The notes under the pieces: generated by a model | What the model saw: the letters and a program-made list of their open reading frames with translations, nothing else | Database searches by the model: none | What the model was told of the DNA's origin: nothing | Assembly (NCBI GenBank): GCA_951812575.1 | Contig: OX638322.1 | Span: 4,778,501 to 4,842,500, forward strand | DNA from: Candidatus Binatia bacterium | GTDB lineage: Bacteria > Desulfobacterota > Binatia > Bin18 | Length of the DNA stretch: 64,000 nucleotides | Direction: 5' to 3' | Part shown: positions 1-9,542 of the stretch, one piece after another | Numbering within the stretch: the first letter of the stretch is position 1 | Layout: every line of letters starts with the position of its first letter | Program-made: the position numbers and the translations under genes

Positions 1-578
1 GTTGGAAAGTCACCAGCCAGGGCGAAAGGCAGGGCGGACGAACCCGAACATTCAAACAGAACGGCACCCCCTATGCTATTTGGCCAGACAGACTGCTCCG
101 GAGCAAAGTTTTTCTCGCCGCGGTGAACGAGTTCGGCAAAGAGACTTACAAAAAGACTTACAAAGAGACTGCGGAAGCTATCGCGGGTCCGCCCGTCGTC
201 GCCGAAAAGCCACACGTCGCGGATCTTCGCACTCGCTTTCCTGCCAAATATCGAGCCGCCGACGGACATTATGTCCGCTCGCGTGCGGAGCTATCGATTG
301 ATAATTGGCTCTACATGCATGCCATCGTCCACGCCTACGAGCGGAAATTGCCCGTCGAAGAGGATGCCTACTGTGACTTCTATCTGCCTCAGGGCAAAGT
401 ATATATTGAGTACTGGGGAATGGAAAAGGACCCGGCTTACGCACAGCGCAAGAAAGAGAAGCAAGCGATCTACGCCCGATACGGCCTGAACTTGGTCGAG
501 TTGGCGGATGCTGAGCTTGAAAACCTTGACGACAACATAGCACGGCTCCTACTTCCCTTCGGTGTTGACTGTACCTGA
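1..578 (+). CDS. C-terminal part of a PD-(D/E)XK nuclease-like protein (5' end outside window)
   Basis: The reading frame (codons in phase with position 3) is open from the window edge to the stop at 576-578, so the N-terminus lies outside. A GTG at 123 would give only 151 aa and cut into continuous coding sequence. The C-terminal half carries E-x-x-I-D-N-x-L, then YERKLPVEEDAYCDFYLP, then VYIEYWG. This E ... D-F ... E-x-W-G spacing resembles the restriction-endonuclease-like fold appended to some helicase and DNA-repair proteins. The family resemblance is seen in the residues. A DNA-cleaving role is inference, and the N-terminal partner domain is unknown. Confidence 0.55.
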   Translation, partial: WKVTSQGERQGGRTRTFKQNGTPYAIWPDRLLRSKVFLAAVNEFGKETYKKTYKETAEAIAGPPVVAEKPHVADLRTRFPAKYRAADGHYVRSRAELSIDNWLYMHAIVHAYERKLPVEEDAYCDFYLPQGKVYIEYWGMEKDPAYAQRKKEKQAIYARYGLNLVELADAELENLDDNIARLLLPFGVDCT

Positions 579-624
579 CGCGGCTCCAGCGCAACTGCTG
601 ATAACTGAGCAGGAGAGAGGAATT

Positions 625-954
625 ATGGGTATCCTGCAGGACGCGAAAAAGCTCCTGGAAGCTCTGACCTCTGGAGAAAGAGCGCAATTGTTGGAATGGG
701 CCATTCATGACCTCACAGATACCCATCCGGGTATCGAAATGACGGCCGGCGTGTGTGGAGGGGCGACTTGCATTGCCGGAACCCGTATACCCATCTGGAT
801 TTTAGAGCAGTACCGTCGTTCCGGGGCGAGTGACGCAGAACTCTTGCACTCCTATCCAGGCTTGCGAGCCGAGGACCTCGTTCATGCGTGGACCTATGTC
901 CGCTCCCATCGGAATGACATTGAGCAGCGCATCCGGAAAAATGAGGCCGCCTGA
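625..954 (+). CDS. DUF433 (VapB45-like) antitoxin-type protein
   Basis: This 109-aa protein carries a C-terminal DUF433 domain, recognised by the segment GGATCIAGTRIPIWILEQYRRSG and the following SYPGLRAEDLVHAWTYVR. DUF433 proteins are small winged-helix-like proteins that often act as antitoxins of PIN-like DUF5615 toxins. ATG at 625 is chosen because a purine-rich AGGAGAGAGG lies at 611-620; an earlier start at 562 lacks such a site. The N-terminal 45 residues (LLEALTSGERAQLLEWAI) form a helical extension. No DUF5615 partner follows, since the next gene is a hydantoinase, so this may be a solitary regulator or an orphaned antitoxin. Compare the complete pair at 16562-17172. Confidence 0.75.
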   Translation: MGILQDAKKLLEALTSGERAQLLEWAIHDLTDTHPGIEMTAGVCGGATCIAGTRIPIWILEQYRRSGASDAELLHSYPGLRAEDLVHAWTYVRSHRNDIEQRIRKNEAA

Positions 955-1003
955 CTTTCGGATTACGCTCTGCTAATCCGACCTACGATAGAGGAGTAGT
1001 GTT

Positions 1004-2893
1004 ATGCGTGATGTAAAAATTGCTGAAATTCCAGATATCGAGGTCGATCCCGTCACCCTCGACATTATCGAGAGTGCACTCAAGAATTACCGCTATGAAA
1101 TGGATGCGGTGCTGTTCCGTACGGCCATGTCACCGGTGATCCGCGAGCAGCACGACGAATTTCCCATGATCTGTGATCCCAACGGCCGTATGGTCGTCGG
1201 GCAGTTTGGCTCCTATATCCGGGAGATGATGGAACGTTTTGACCAGCCGCTCTATCCTGGCGATGTCATTCTACTCAACGATCCCTATCTGTGCGGAGGG
1301 GCCATTTCCCACATCAACGACTTTCTCGTACTGGTTCCCGTCTTTGACGGCGACGAGCTTATTGGCTGGACCTCCATGTTCGGCCATCAGATGGACGTGG
1401 GCGGTCCGTTGCCCGGCTCGTTTCCGACCAACGCGACCTCAATCTTTGGCGAGGGACTCCGCATTCCGCCAGTCAAACTGTTTGAAAAAGGCAAGCTCAA
1501 CCAGGCCGTCCTGGATTTGATTCTGAACAATGTCCGCATCCCCATGATGAACCGCTCGGACCTCATGGGCATTGTGGCCGGCTGTAAAACCGCTGAACAG
1601 CGCGTGCAGGAACTGTGCGAACGCTTTGGGCGAGATACCTATCTGGCCGCCTGCCAGGCATTGCTGGACCGGACCTACCGGGCCGTCCAGACCCTCATCC
1701 AGCGCAATATCCCGACTGAGCCCCAGTCCTTCGAGGACTATATTGATGATGACGGGCTCGGCAACGGCCCGTTCAAAATGAAACTCACCATCTGGCGCGA
1801 GGGCGACAAGGCGATTTTCGACTGGACCGGCACCGACCCGCAGGCGGTTGGGCCGATCAATTTTTATCTCAATCCGGGCATGTTCAAGATGTTCATCGGC
1901 GTTTACCTCATCATGGTCTACGACCCCCAGATTCTGTTTAACGACGGCTTTTACGATCTGATTGACGCCCGCATGCCGGACGGCTCCCTCCTCCATCCGA
2001 AATTCCCCGCTCCGCTGGGCTGCCGCACCCATGCCCTGGCCCGCCTGTTTGATGTCATGGGCGGCTGTCTCGGCCAGCAGAGCCCGGAACTGACGACCGC
2101 GGCCGGCTATGGCACCAGCCCCCATCTGCTGTACAGCGGCAACGATAAGGACGACAACTTCTTCTTTATTATGGAGATTGGCTATGGCGGCATTCCGGGC
2201 CGACCGATTGGGGACGGTATGGATGGTCACTCCTGGTGGCCGCTCTTCACCAATATCCCAACCGAATACCTCGAAAGCTATTGCCCTCTGCGCGTGGATC
2301 GCTATTCGTCGGTCATCGACTCCGGCGGAGCCGGTTTGCATCGGGGAGGGAATGGCATCGACAAATGGTACACCTTTCTCGAACCGGGCGAGATCGCCAT
2401 TCACGACGACCGCTGGCTGACTCCCCCCTGGGGGATTCTCGGGGGGAAGCCCGGGATGCGCTCGACGAAAATTCTGGTCCACACCGATGGAACCCGAACC
2501 GTCCTGCCCTCAAAATGCGACCAGATCAAAGTTGAACCAGGCGACCAGCTCATCTTCCAAACCGCAGGTGGCGGCGGCTGGGGAGACCCGCTGAAGCGCG
2601 AGATTGAAAAAGTCCGGGTTGACGTCGTGCGCGAGTTGGTGTCCGTGGAAAAGGCCGCGTCCGATTACGGCGTGGTGTTCGACCCGGCTACGTCTGAAGT
2701 TGACGAGGCGGCTACCCAGGTCCTGCGTCAGCGCATGAGAGAGAGTCGGGGCGAGATACAGACATTCGATTTTGGCCCGCCCCTCCAAGAACTCTTGGCG
2801 CGCTGTAAAGAGGAGACCGGACTGGAGCCACCCGCCGCGCCCAGCTTACCACCCGGCTGGGAGACAAATGGGGTGAAGAAAGTCGCGGCTTGA
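1004..2893 (+). CDS. Hydantoinase B / oxoprolinase family protein
   Basis: This 629-aa protein belongs to the HyuB / acetone-carboxylase-alpha-like family. Supporting segments include the N-terminal EVDPVTLDIIESALKN, the AMSPVIREQHDEF block, NDPYLCGGAISHINDF with its conserved Asn-Asp-Pro and His, and the near-C-terminal GGGGWGDPLKRE motif typical of HyuB. Family members hydrolyse or carboxylate cyclic amides or ketones, usually with an ATP-binding HyuA partner. No hyuA is adjacent, so the substrate cannot be assigned and the partner, if needed, is elsewhere. A GAGGAG ribosome-binding site precedes the ATG. The protein is full length. A cytoplasmic location is inferred from the lack of a signal peptide. 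Confidence 0.85.
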   Translation: MRDVKIAEIPDIEVDPVTLDIIESALKNYRYEMDAVLFRTAMSPVIREQHDEFPMICDPNGRMVVGQFGSYIREMMERFDQPLYPGDVILLNDPYLCGGAISHINDFLVLVPVFDGDELIGWTSMFGHQMDVGGPLPGSFPTNATSIFGEGLRIPPVKLFEKGKLNQAVLDLILNNVRIPMMNRSDLMGIVAGCKTAEQRVQELCERFGRDTYLAACQALLDRTYRAVQTLIQRNIPTEPQSFEDYIDDDGLGNGPFKMKLTIWREGDKAIFDWTGTDPQAVGPINFYLNPGMFKMFIGVYLIMVYDPQILFNDGFYDLIDARMPDGSLLHPKFPAPLGCRTHALARLFDVMGGCLGQQSPELTTAAGYGTSPHLLYSGNDKDDNFFFIMEIGYGGIPGRPIGDGMDGHSWWPLFTNIPTEYLESYCPLRVDRYSSVIDSGGAGLHRGGNGIDKWYTFLEPGEIAIHDDRWLTPPWGILGGKPGMRSTKILVHTDGTRTVLPSKCDQIKVEPGDQLIFQTAGGGGWGDPLKREIEKVRVDVVRELVSVEKAASDYGVVFDPATSEVDEAATQVLRQRMRESRGEIQTFDFGPPLQELLARCKEETGLEPPAAPSLPPGWETNGVKKVAA

Positions 2894-2924
2894 CGATTGT
2901 CTTTCCTTACTCCTCAGGGAGAAG

Positions 2925-3479
2925 ATGAAAAGCGGGGGAATCCGAGCACGCGCCGTTCATGTGAGACCGATGATAGCTCTCAACGCTCCTACTGCCGGTC
3001 TGCATCGGAAAGCCTTATGTGTGCTCGCCCTCGCCTTCCTCTTTCCCTCTTCCTGTGACCAACTCCGCAACCAGCCACTGACCGGACACCGTGACATTGC
3101 AGTCGCTCTCCGACCGTTGCTGGACCTGGGGTATGCCGGGCTGGACTATCCGACCTACCATGCCGAATTCCAAGCGTTTCAAACGCTTGTGCAGCAAAAG
3201 ATGGAGGAGACGCCTCACGAAATGCGACCGTACGTCAACACCATCGTGGCCTATCTGCAAGTCGCGGACAAAGTGCTGGAGTGGCACGCGCAACAGCCCG
3301 AAGAGCAGCAGCCACCACAACTCACCACCTGGACGGCACATCATCCGTTTCTGAAAGCGGCCATTGGTGCCCGGCTCGAAGCGCCACATGCTTTTGATAC
3401 GGAAACTGCGCTCCAGCTCCTGTTTGAAAAAACAGACGAAACACTCGTGGCCATGCAGATCAAGAACAAACCCATATAA
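2925..3479 (+). CDS. Predicted lipoprotein or exported protein of unknown function
   Basis: This is a 184-aa protein I do not recognise. After a basic N-region a hydrophobic stretch (ALCVLALAFLFPSSC, around residues 30-44) ends in a lipobox-like PSSC, suggesting a lipoprotein. An alternative start at ATG 2970 would give a more usual signal-peptide length. The rest is soluble and largely helical, with a Gln/Pro-rich segment (QQPEEQQPPQ) near residue 125. It lies 31 nt after hydantoinase B and 32 nt before an SDR gene on the same strand, so the three may be co-transcribed. Confidence 0.5.
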   Translation: MKSGGIRARAVHVRPMIALNAPTAGLHRKALCVLALAFLFPSSCDQLRNQPLTGHRDIAVALRPLLDLGYAGLDYPTYHAEFQAFQTLVQQKMEETPHEMRPYVNTIVAYLQVADKVLEWHAQQPEEQQPPQLTTWTAHHPFLKAAIGARLEAPHAFDTETALQLLFEKTDETLVAMQIKNKPI

Positions 3480-3511
3480 TCGAAGCACCATAAAAAAGTG
3501 AGGAGAGACCG

Positions 3512-4267
3512 ATGGGAAAACTCGACAACAAAATCGCCCTCATCACCGGCTCAAGCAGCGGTATTGGAAAAGCGGTCGCCCTCGCCTTTGCCAAAGAGGG
3601 AGCCAACCTTGCCCTCAACTACCCGAATGACGCCCAGGCCGACAACGCTGCGGCGGTACAGAAAGATATTGAAACCCTTGGCCGTCGGGTTGTCGCCATC
3701 CGGGCGGACGTTTCCCAGGAAGATGAGGTGCAGCACCTCGTTGATACCACAGTACAGACCTATGGCCGCATCGACATTCTGGTCAACAATGCCGGCATTG
3801 CCTCTGCCGCAACCGTCGAGAACATGCCGGTTTCCATGTGGGACCAGATGTTAGCGGTCAACCTGAGAAGTGTCTTTCTGTGTACACGCCTGGTCTTACC
3901 GCTGATGTATAAACAGGACTACGGCAAAATTATCAGCACCGCCTCGCAACTCGCCTATCTCGGTTCGCCCGGCCTGGGTCATTACTGTGCGGCCAAGGCC
4001 GCCATCATTGCGTTTACCCGCTCGCTGTCGCGTGAGATCGGAACCCGCAATATCAATGCGAATTGCGTCGGCCCCGGCGCGACCCAAACCCCGATCCTCA
4101 AAGGTATCAGCAGCGAGGCCCTGGAAGCCATTCGGGCCAGCATTCCCAAAGGTCATCTGGCAACGGTCGACGATATCGCGCCGACCTACGTCTTCCTGGC
4201 CTCCGACGAATCGAGCCACTATGTCGGACAATGCCTCAGCCCCAATGGCGGCGATATCATGCTCTAA
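3512..4267 (+). CDS. Short-chain dehydrogenase/reductase (SDR)
   Basis: This 251-aa classical SDR should catalyse NAD(P)-dependent oxidation or reduction of a hydroxyl or carbonyl substrate. The cofactor motif ITGSSSGIG lies near the N-terminus, followed by the NNAG motif and the catalytic Ser and Tyr-x-x-x-Lys (YCAAK). The length is typical, and it resembles 3-oxoacyl-ACP reductase or glucose dehydrogenase-type members such as FabG. GTGAGGAGAG lies about 8 nt upstream of the ATG. It sits between an unknown lipoprotein and an MFS transporter gene, so the substrate cannot be assigned. Confidence 0.9.
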   Translation: MGKLDNKIALITGSSSGIGKAVALAFAKEGANLALNYPNDAQADNAAAVQKDIETLGRRVVAIRADVSQEDEVQHLVDTTVQTYGRIDILVNNAGIASAATVENMPVSMWDQMLAVNLRSVFLCTRLVLPLMYKQDYGKIISTASQLAYLGSPGLGHYCAAKAAIIAFTRSLSREIGTRNINANCVGPGATQTPILKGISSEALEAIRASIPKGHLATVDDIAPTYVFLASDESSHYVGQCLSPNGGDIML

Positions 4268-4315
4268 ATTCGCGTCCCTTGCTCCTCCCCACTGCCGCCT
4301 ATAGACTCAGCCGCC

Positions 4316-5503
4316 GTGCCTGAGCCGCCCTCCCCCTCACAAAGCCAGGAAGTCTTGTTCACCCGAGACTTTATCCTGCTATGTCTGGGGACCTTTTTGT
4401 TTGCCGGCAGCATGTTCCTGCTCTTTGCCGTCCTGCCGGTCTTTGTGGTTGAGGAACTTCACGGCGCGGACTCCCAGGTCGGCCTGATCATGGGTGCGTT
4501 CGCCGTCTCCGCCCTGCTCGTGCGTCCCATGACCGGCCGTTTGGTTGACCAGTGGAGCCGCAAGACCATTCTCAGTATCGGCGCCCTGATATACTGTCTG
4601 GCCCCCGCGCTCTATACCCAGGCCGAGTCCGTCCCGGTCATGCTGGGCCTGCGCTTTTTTCATGGCTTCGGGATAGCCGCCTATACGACCGCCGCCGGGG
4701 TCATTGTTGCCGACCTGGCCCCGCCGAGTCGGCGCGGAGAGGGGATGGGGTATTACGGCATGTCCCTCAACCTGGCCATGACCATCGGGCCGGCCCTGGG
4801 GGTCATGCTCATCGGCCACATCGGTTATGATTCCCTGTTCTGGCTGTGTGCGGCACTCGGCCTCGGTAGTCTTGTCCTGTCACAGCTCATACGGGAGCCG
4901 GCGCGCGCTCTGTCCCCGCACCAGCCAGGCACCCAGCCGCATAAATGGGTGAGCCGGACCGCGCTCTTTCCCGGTTTTATCGCCGTCTGCATGACGGTCA
5001 CCTTCGGTGCGGTGGTCTCCTTTCTTCCGCTCTTTGTGAAGGCCGCCGACCTTGGCAATCCGGGCCTCTACTTTAGCGTGTATTCCATTGTGGTCGTAGT
5101 CTCACGCCCCTTTGCCGGACGGCTGTCCGACCGCTTTGGCCGCGCGGCAGTGATTGTTCCCGGCATGGTCTGTCTTACGGTCGCAATGACCACGCTCGCG
5201 TTTTCGTCGTCCCTTTTCGGCCTTCTGGTTGCAGCCGCCTTGCAAGGCTTGGGATTCGGAGGGGTGCAACCCTCCATCATGGCCCTGGTGGTTGATCGCT
5301 CGCCCCTGCATGAGCGTGGGGCGGCGCTGGCCACGCTGATGGGAGCGTTTGATGTTGGGGTGGGGTTGAGCAGTATCATCTTGGGAGCCGTCCTCGAATA
5401 CACGGATTTTACGGTGATGTTTTTGTGCGCGGGCGGGGTCGCTCTCATCGGCGCGCTTGGAGCAGCAGGGGGGACGCGAGAAAGCACCCAGCCGGAGGGC
5501 TGA
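4316..5503 (+). CDS. Major facilitator superfamily transporter
   Basis: This 395-aa polytopic inner-membrane protein has about 12 predicted hydrophobic segments. It shows the MFS signature between helices 2 and 3 (GAFAVSALLVRPMTGRLVDQWSRKT) and a repeat of it in the second half (RPFAGRLSDRFGR). It probably exports or imports a small molecule by proton antiport or symport. The start is taken as GTG at 4316, which leaves 48 nt after the SDR stop. The drug or metabolite specificity cannot be read from the sequence. It may be co-transcribed with the upstream SDR. Confidence 0.85.
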   Translation: MPEPPSPSQSQEVLFTRDFILLCLGTFLFAGSMFLLFAVLPVFVVEELHGADSQVGLIMGAFAVSALLVRPMTGRLVDQWSRKTILSIGALIYCLAPALYTQAESVPVMLGLRFFHGFGIAAYTTAAGVIVADLAPPSRRGEGMGYYGMSLNLAMTIGPALGVMLIGHIGYDSLFWLCAALGLGSLVLSQLIREPARALSPHQPGTQPHKWVSRTALFPGFIAVCMTVTFGAVVSFLPLFVKAADLGNPGLYFSVYSIVVVVSRPFAGRLSDRFGRAAVIVPGMVCLTVAMTTLAFSSSLFGLLVAAALQGLGFGGVQPSIMALVVDRSPLHERGAALATLMGAFDVGVGLSSIILGAVLEYTDFTVMFLCAGGVALIGALGAAGGTRESTQPEG

Positions 5504-5659
5504 CGCATTCTGTATCTACGCCTGCTTCCTGCCCCTCTCCATCCACAACCGTTTTCGCCGGACTTTCTCAAGGCGCTTGGGCCGACCGTATCCTTGCGGC
5601 AGTACGAGGGCTCGGTTAGGCTAGCAATCAGAGAATCGGATCTGAAGGAAACGGACTAC

Positions 5660-7018
5660 ATGCACAAAGCGGCTTTTTCCATCCTTATTTGCAGCGTCCT
5701 GGTTGCCCTTGCACTCGGTGGGGTATTCACGAATGCTGCGCACTCGCAGGGCCAGGGTTTGCCCACTCGGGAAGATATCCAAGGGTGGATCAGCACGAAT
5801 CTGACCACGCTGCCCCAATTCAAAGAAGGCGATGTACTGAGACAGGCCGACCTGGAGAAGCTGCGTCCCTTCTTGCCACCGCGCTATATTGACGAGTTTG
5901 ATTTTCCTGAAGTCGAGTTTCATGTTGCACCCACGGGCCATTACCCGCCCCACCCCGATTATCTGGCTGCGACCGAGCAGTACGCTAATCAAACCCGCCT
6001 CGCCGCCGACGGGGCACTTGAGAATTATATTGCCGGGCGGCCATTTGCCCAAGCGCTGATCAATCCCGACGACCCGACCTCAGGGGTCAAAGCCGCCTGG
6101 AACTTCAATTACCGCTGGCAGTACTACGGCATGAATGTCGAGCGCTATCTGGGTGCCCTCATTGCCAAGGGCGGCAGCGGGCCACGCCTGTCCGGGTTCC
6201 CGGAGGACCTGATTCAGGGCGGAGGGAGAGCCATCCGCCATCTCGTTGCCCTCTACCAACGCGTCTACCACAATCATCTGGCGCAACTGTCACAGCAGGG
6301 TCATCTCCTGCCCCTCAATGACGCAGGGCGATTTGAGTACAAGGATTATGTCGAAGTGCTGGAGCCGTACGATGTCCGCGGACAACGGTTTATGATCTAT
6401 CGTTATGATAACCCGCGGCAGCAGGACGACGCTTGGGGATTCCTGCCCCAATTGCGTAAGGTCCGCCGCCTGTCCACGCATGAGCGGGATGATTCCGTGG
6501 CCGGAACAGAAATGACGCTGGACGATTTTACCGGATTCTCCGGTCGCATCCTTGACCATGAGTGGAAATTTCTGGGATGGAAAGTGTTGTTGCACGTCAT
6601 GAACTCCCAGCACCCATATGCCCGCTTCTACGGCCCCAACGGCTGGCTACCCAACGACCGCTGGGAGCTGCGTTTATGTGCCGTTGTCGAACAAACGCCG
6701 ACCAGCACTCGCAACTACAGCAGCAAAATTTACTTTTGGGATGCAGAGACCTATGAGACGGCGATGGTCCTGGTCTTTGACTCCGAAGGCAAGCTCTGGA
6801 AGGTCAACGACTTGCTGCACGGCTGGTCCGAAGACTCGAGTCAGGCCGAGTCGGACCGGGGCAAACAGGTGCCGCGTAACCTCGGTTTTACGATTGTTGA
6901 TGTCAAACAAGAGCAGGCTACGATTTTCTCCGCCTACACCATTGAATACCCCGAGGTTGATATGGAACACGTCGAAGAGCGTTACGACGTCAACATCTTG
7001 AGCCAGGGACGGCGGTAG
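5660..7018 (+). CDS. DUF1329 family exported protein
   Basis: This 452-aa protein begins with a clear Sec signal peptide (KAAFSILICSVLVALALGGVF ending at AHSQ), so the start is put at ATG 5660. GAAGGA stands upstream, and a longer frame from 5594 would bury the signal peptide. The body matches DUF1329, with the landmark segments WNFNYRWQYYG, YDNPRQQDDAWGFLPQLRKVRRLS and DDFTGFSGRI. DUF1329 proteins resemble LolA/LolB-type beta folds of the outer envelope and often accompany genes for hydrophobic-substrate degradation. The exact role is unknown. It ends 7 nt before the convergent CoA-transferase gene. Confidence 0.85.
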   Translation: MHKAAFSILICSVLVALALGGVFTNAAHSQGQGLPTREDIQGWISTNLTTLPQFKEGDVLRQADLEKLRPFLPPRYIDEFDFPEVEFHVAPTGHYPPHPDYLAATEQYANQTRLAADGALENYIAGRPFAQALINPDDPTSGVKAAWNFNYRWQYYGMNVERYLGALIAKGGSGPRLSGFPEDLIQGGGRAIRHLVALYQRVYHNHLAQLSQQGHLLPLNDAGRFEYKDYVEVLEPYDVRGQRFMIYRYDNPRQQDDAWGFLPQLRKVRRLSTHERDDSVAGTEMTLDDFTGFSGRILDHEWKFLGWKVLLHVMNSQHPYARFYGPNGWLPNDRWELRLCAVVEQTPTSTRNYSSKIYFWDAETYETAMVLVFDSEGKLWKVNDLLHGWSEDSSQAESDRGKQVPRNLGFTIVDVKQEQATIFSAYTIEYPEVDMEHVEERYDVNILSQGRR

Positions 7019-7025
7019 AGCGGAG

Positions 7026-8222
7026 TTAGACCACCCCATCCTCACGCAACCGCCCAATCTCCTGCGCCGAATAGCCAAGCAACCCCGTCAAAACCTCGTC
7101 CGTATGCTCCCCCAATAAAGGCGGCGGGAGGCGGAACTCGACGGGGGTCGCAGAGAGTTTGAGCGGCGAGCCGGCAAGCAGGACTTCTCCTGCGGTCGGA
7201 TGCGGCATGGACACACGCATGTCGCGGGCAAGCACCTGTTGATCCGCAAAGACTTCGTCAATGGATTGAATGGGCCCGCACGCAATGCCCGCGGCGCGAA
7301 TTTTTTGCAGCCAGCCGTGTACCGAGTCCGTGCCAAATACGTCTTGAAGGAGGGGAATAAGAGTTGCCCGGTTTTGCACGCGAGCGGGGTTGGTGGAAAA
7401 ACGTTCGTCAGCCGCCAGCTCAGGGTGCGTAATAAGCTGACAGAGTTTCTGCCATTGGCCATCGTTGCCAACGGCCAGACAAAAATAGCCGTCTTGGGCC
7501 TGAAAGGACTGATAGGGCACAATGGATGGATGGGCGTTGCCATATCGATCGGGCTTTGTACCGGACACCAAATAATTGCTGCCAACGTTGGCCAGCCAGG
7601 CGACCTGGACATCCAGCAGAGAGATGTCGATCGCCTGCCCCTGGCCCGTTTTCGTTCGGGCCAGCAAGGCGGCCTGAATGGCATTGGCAGCGAACAAACC
7701 CGCAGTAATGTCGGTAATGGCGACCCCGACTTTCATCGGCTCGCCCTCGGCCTCGCCGGTGATGCTCATCACCCCGCCCCGGCCCTGAATAATGAAGTCG
7801 TAGCCGGGCAGGTCTTTGTCCGGTCCGGTCTGGCCGTAGCCGGTAATGGCACAATAGACCAACCCTGCGTTCTCCTGCTTGAGTTGTTCATACCCAAGAT
7901 TCAGTGACGCCATTTCCCCGGATTTGAAGTTTTCAATAAGCACGTCACTGACTCGGACAAGACGGCGGATCAATTCCTTTCCGGCATCGGATTTAAGATT
8001 GACAGTGATACTTTTCTTATTGCGGTTGGTGCATAGATAATACGCGCTTTCCCCGCCCGCAAACGGCGGACCCCAGGCGCGGGTATCATCACCGCTTCCC
8101 GGCCGTTCAACTTTGATGACCTCGGCCCCAAGGTCCCCCAGGGTCATGGCGCAGAACGGCCCGGCTAATATGCGCGAGAGATCAAGGACACGAAAGCCAG
8201 CCAACGGTTGCACCATGTTCAT
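7026..8222 (-). CDS. CaiB/BaiF (class III) CoA-transferase
   Basis: This 398-aa family III CoA-transferase moves CoA between acyl-CoA and a carboxylic acid. It has the family opening PLAGFRVLDLSRILAGPFCAMTLGDLGAEVIKVE, then NRNKKSITVNLKS, GYDFIIQGRGGVMSITG and the VAITDITAG segment, which may hold the catalytic Asp. Two close ATG codons (8222, 8216) are possible; 8222 is chosen because GGGGG lies just upstream, and a longer frame to 8276 has a Cys-rich N-terminus unlike the family. It is convergent with the DUF1329 gene. The substrate acid is unknown. Confidence 0.9.
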   Translation of the reverse strand: MNMVQPLAGFRVLDLSRILAGPFCAMTLGDLGAEVIKVERPGSGDDTRAWGPPFAGGESAYYLCTNRNKKSITVNLKSDAGKELIRRLVRVSDVLIENFKSGEMASLNLGYEQLKQENAGLVYCAITGYGQTGPDKDLPGYDFIIQGRGGVMSITGEAEGEPMKVGVAITDITAGLFAANAIQAALLARTKTGQGQAIDISLLDVQVAWLANVGSNYLVSGTKPDRYGNAHPSIVPYQSFQAQDGYFCLAVGNDGQWQKLCQLITHPELAADERFSTNPARVQNRATLIPLLQDVFGTDSVHGWLQKIRAAGIACGPIQSIDEVFADQQVLARDMRVSMPHPTAGEVLLAGSPLKLSATPVEFRLPPPLLGEHTDEVLTGLLGYSAQEIGRLREDGVV

Positions 8223-8340
8223 TCCCCCACGCAGGTGGAGTATGCGCAAACAACAGCACCGCGCAATCCCCCACACCTCCTAGCCGCGTATGCCGCAGAG
8301 TTCGTACCGTTGAGAAGAAACTGGAATAGTCAGCGAGTGG

Positions 8341-8372
8341 CTGTCTATTCGGGAACTGTAGAGAATAGACAG
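8341..8372. repeat. Perfect 10-bp inverted repeat in the intergenic gap
   Basis: CTGTCTATTC (8341-8350) and GAATAGACAG (8363-8372) are exact reverse complements separated by 12 nt. The hairpin lies between the pentapeptide gene and the CoA-transferase gene, both on the minus strand. No T-run follows on either strand, so it is a weak intrinsic-terminator candidate. It may instead be an operator, attenuator or dispersed repeat. Confidence 0.6.
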
Positions 8373-8438
8373 CGAACGGTTTCTGTGTGGATGAGGTGTG
8401 GAGGTCTTCGTCTCGGGTCAGCCAGTGAAGGGTGGGCA

Positions 8439-9532
8439 TTAGTTATTGCTCTCCGGTACTTCTGACATGGCTTTTTTGTATTCGACTATCCACTGTTCGG
8501 CTTCTTCTTTTGTGTAGGCTCCGGTGATAGCTCCGCTTTTTTCCGGCAGTTCATGGCTTGGCGGCTTACCAACGTGCGGTGTTAATTCCTCTCGTAACTC
8601 CTCTGCTTCTTCGTCGGACAAGACTTTTAGTTCGTCGGACAAGACCTTTAGGAAAGAATTCAGCTTTTCTTGATTCAGACCTCCTGCGAAGAGCACCCTG
8701 GATAAACAGCTGGGTTGGCCAATTCCGTGTCTTACCTGTGATTCAAACGAGACGGGAAACCACCGTGCGTTTGTAACTCCTTGCAACTGCGTCCCCTCCA
8801 GGTTAGCCTCCTGCAACTGCACCCCCTCAAGCCTAGCCCCTTGCAACGGCGCCCCCTCAAAATTAGTACTTAGTAGCGACGCTTGGTTCAGAACAGCATT
8901 CTCTAAACGGGCGTTCTGGAGAGCAGCCCCATTCAGATGGCTTCCCTGTAGGTGAATAGGCAGACCTTTGAAAACCTCGTGCTTCTGCACGAACAGCAGG
9001 GTCAACAGGCTCTGGATTTCTTCGGAGGGTTTCTCCTCGTGCGTTTCCCGATACTTCTTTTCGTCCGTGGTCCGGCGAATATGGGCGCAGAGAATATCAA
9101 GCACGGTCTGACGTAAGTTTTTCGTATCTTCCGCCAGATGGAAGAGTTCGTAGGCACCGCCCAGACGCACCGAGTCCGAGGTATTCCCCAGGTGCTCAAT
9201 GGCGTTTTTCAGGCGCTCCTGCCGTTGCCCCTGCTCGGTGTTCTGGTTGGCTTCTACCTGCGCTTTCGCAGTGTCTTCCATTGCCTTAGCGCGCCTGTTG
9301 GCTATTAAGGCTTGCAGGGCGAGTATGACGCCGCCCCTGCCAATCGCCAGGAATTTCAGAGCCTCGTCTTTTTTTGATATTCCGAGATACTGTGGCTGGA
9401 CCATTTTGGACATCCATCGAACACGACAATCAGGAAAAGGACAGCCAGCACAACGAGCAAGCAAATAAGCAAAACCCGCAGGGAAAGCTCGGAGCAGATT
9501 TTCTTCCACAGGCTGGATTCTTGTTTGCTCAT
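8439..9532 (-). CDS. Membrane-anchored pentapeptide-repeat protein, frame interrupted at an A7 run
   Basis: The pentapeptide part shows A(D/N)LXX-type repeats (HLNGAALQNARLENAVL, LQGARLEGVQLQEANLEG) with a helical region before and after. Its frame alone starts with a non-hydrophobic, unnatural N-terminus. In the overlapping frame an ATG at 9532 opens MSKQESSLWKKI followed by a strong transmembrane stretch (LLICLLVVLAVLFLIVVF), then stops at a TGA soon after. The two frames join at seven A residues (9369-9375, plus strand T7). A -1 shift at A-AAA-AAG fuses ...EYQK to KDEALKFLAIG, giving a natural membrane-anchor/soluble architecture. The cause could be an indel in the homopolymer, a sequencing error or programmed frameshifting. 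It starts 10 nt after the doc stop. Confidence 0.65.
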
Positions 9533-9542
9533 GGCTGCTTGA

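Noticed and set aside
1439..2482. 347-codon open frame on the minus strand
   Set aside because: It is antisense to hydantoinase B, has no domain, and is explained by GC-rich codon bias in the real gene.
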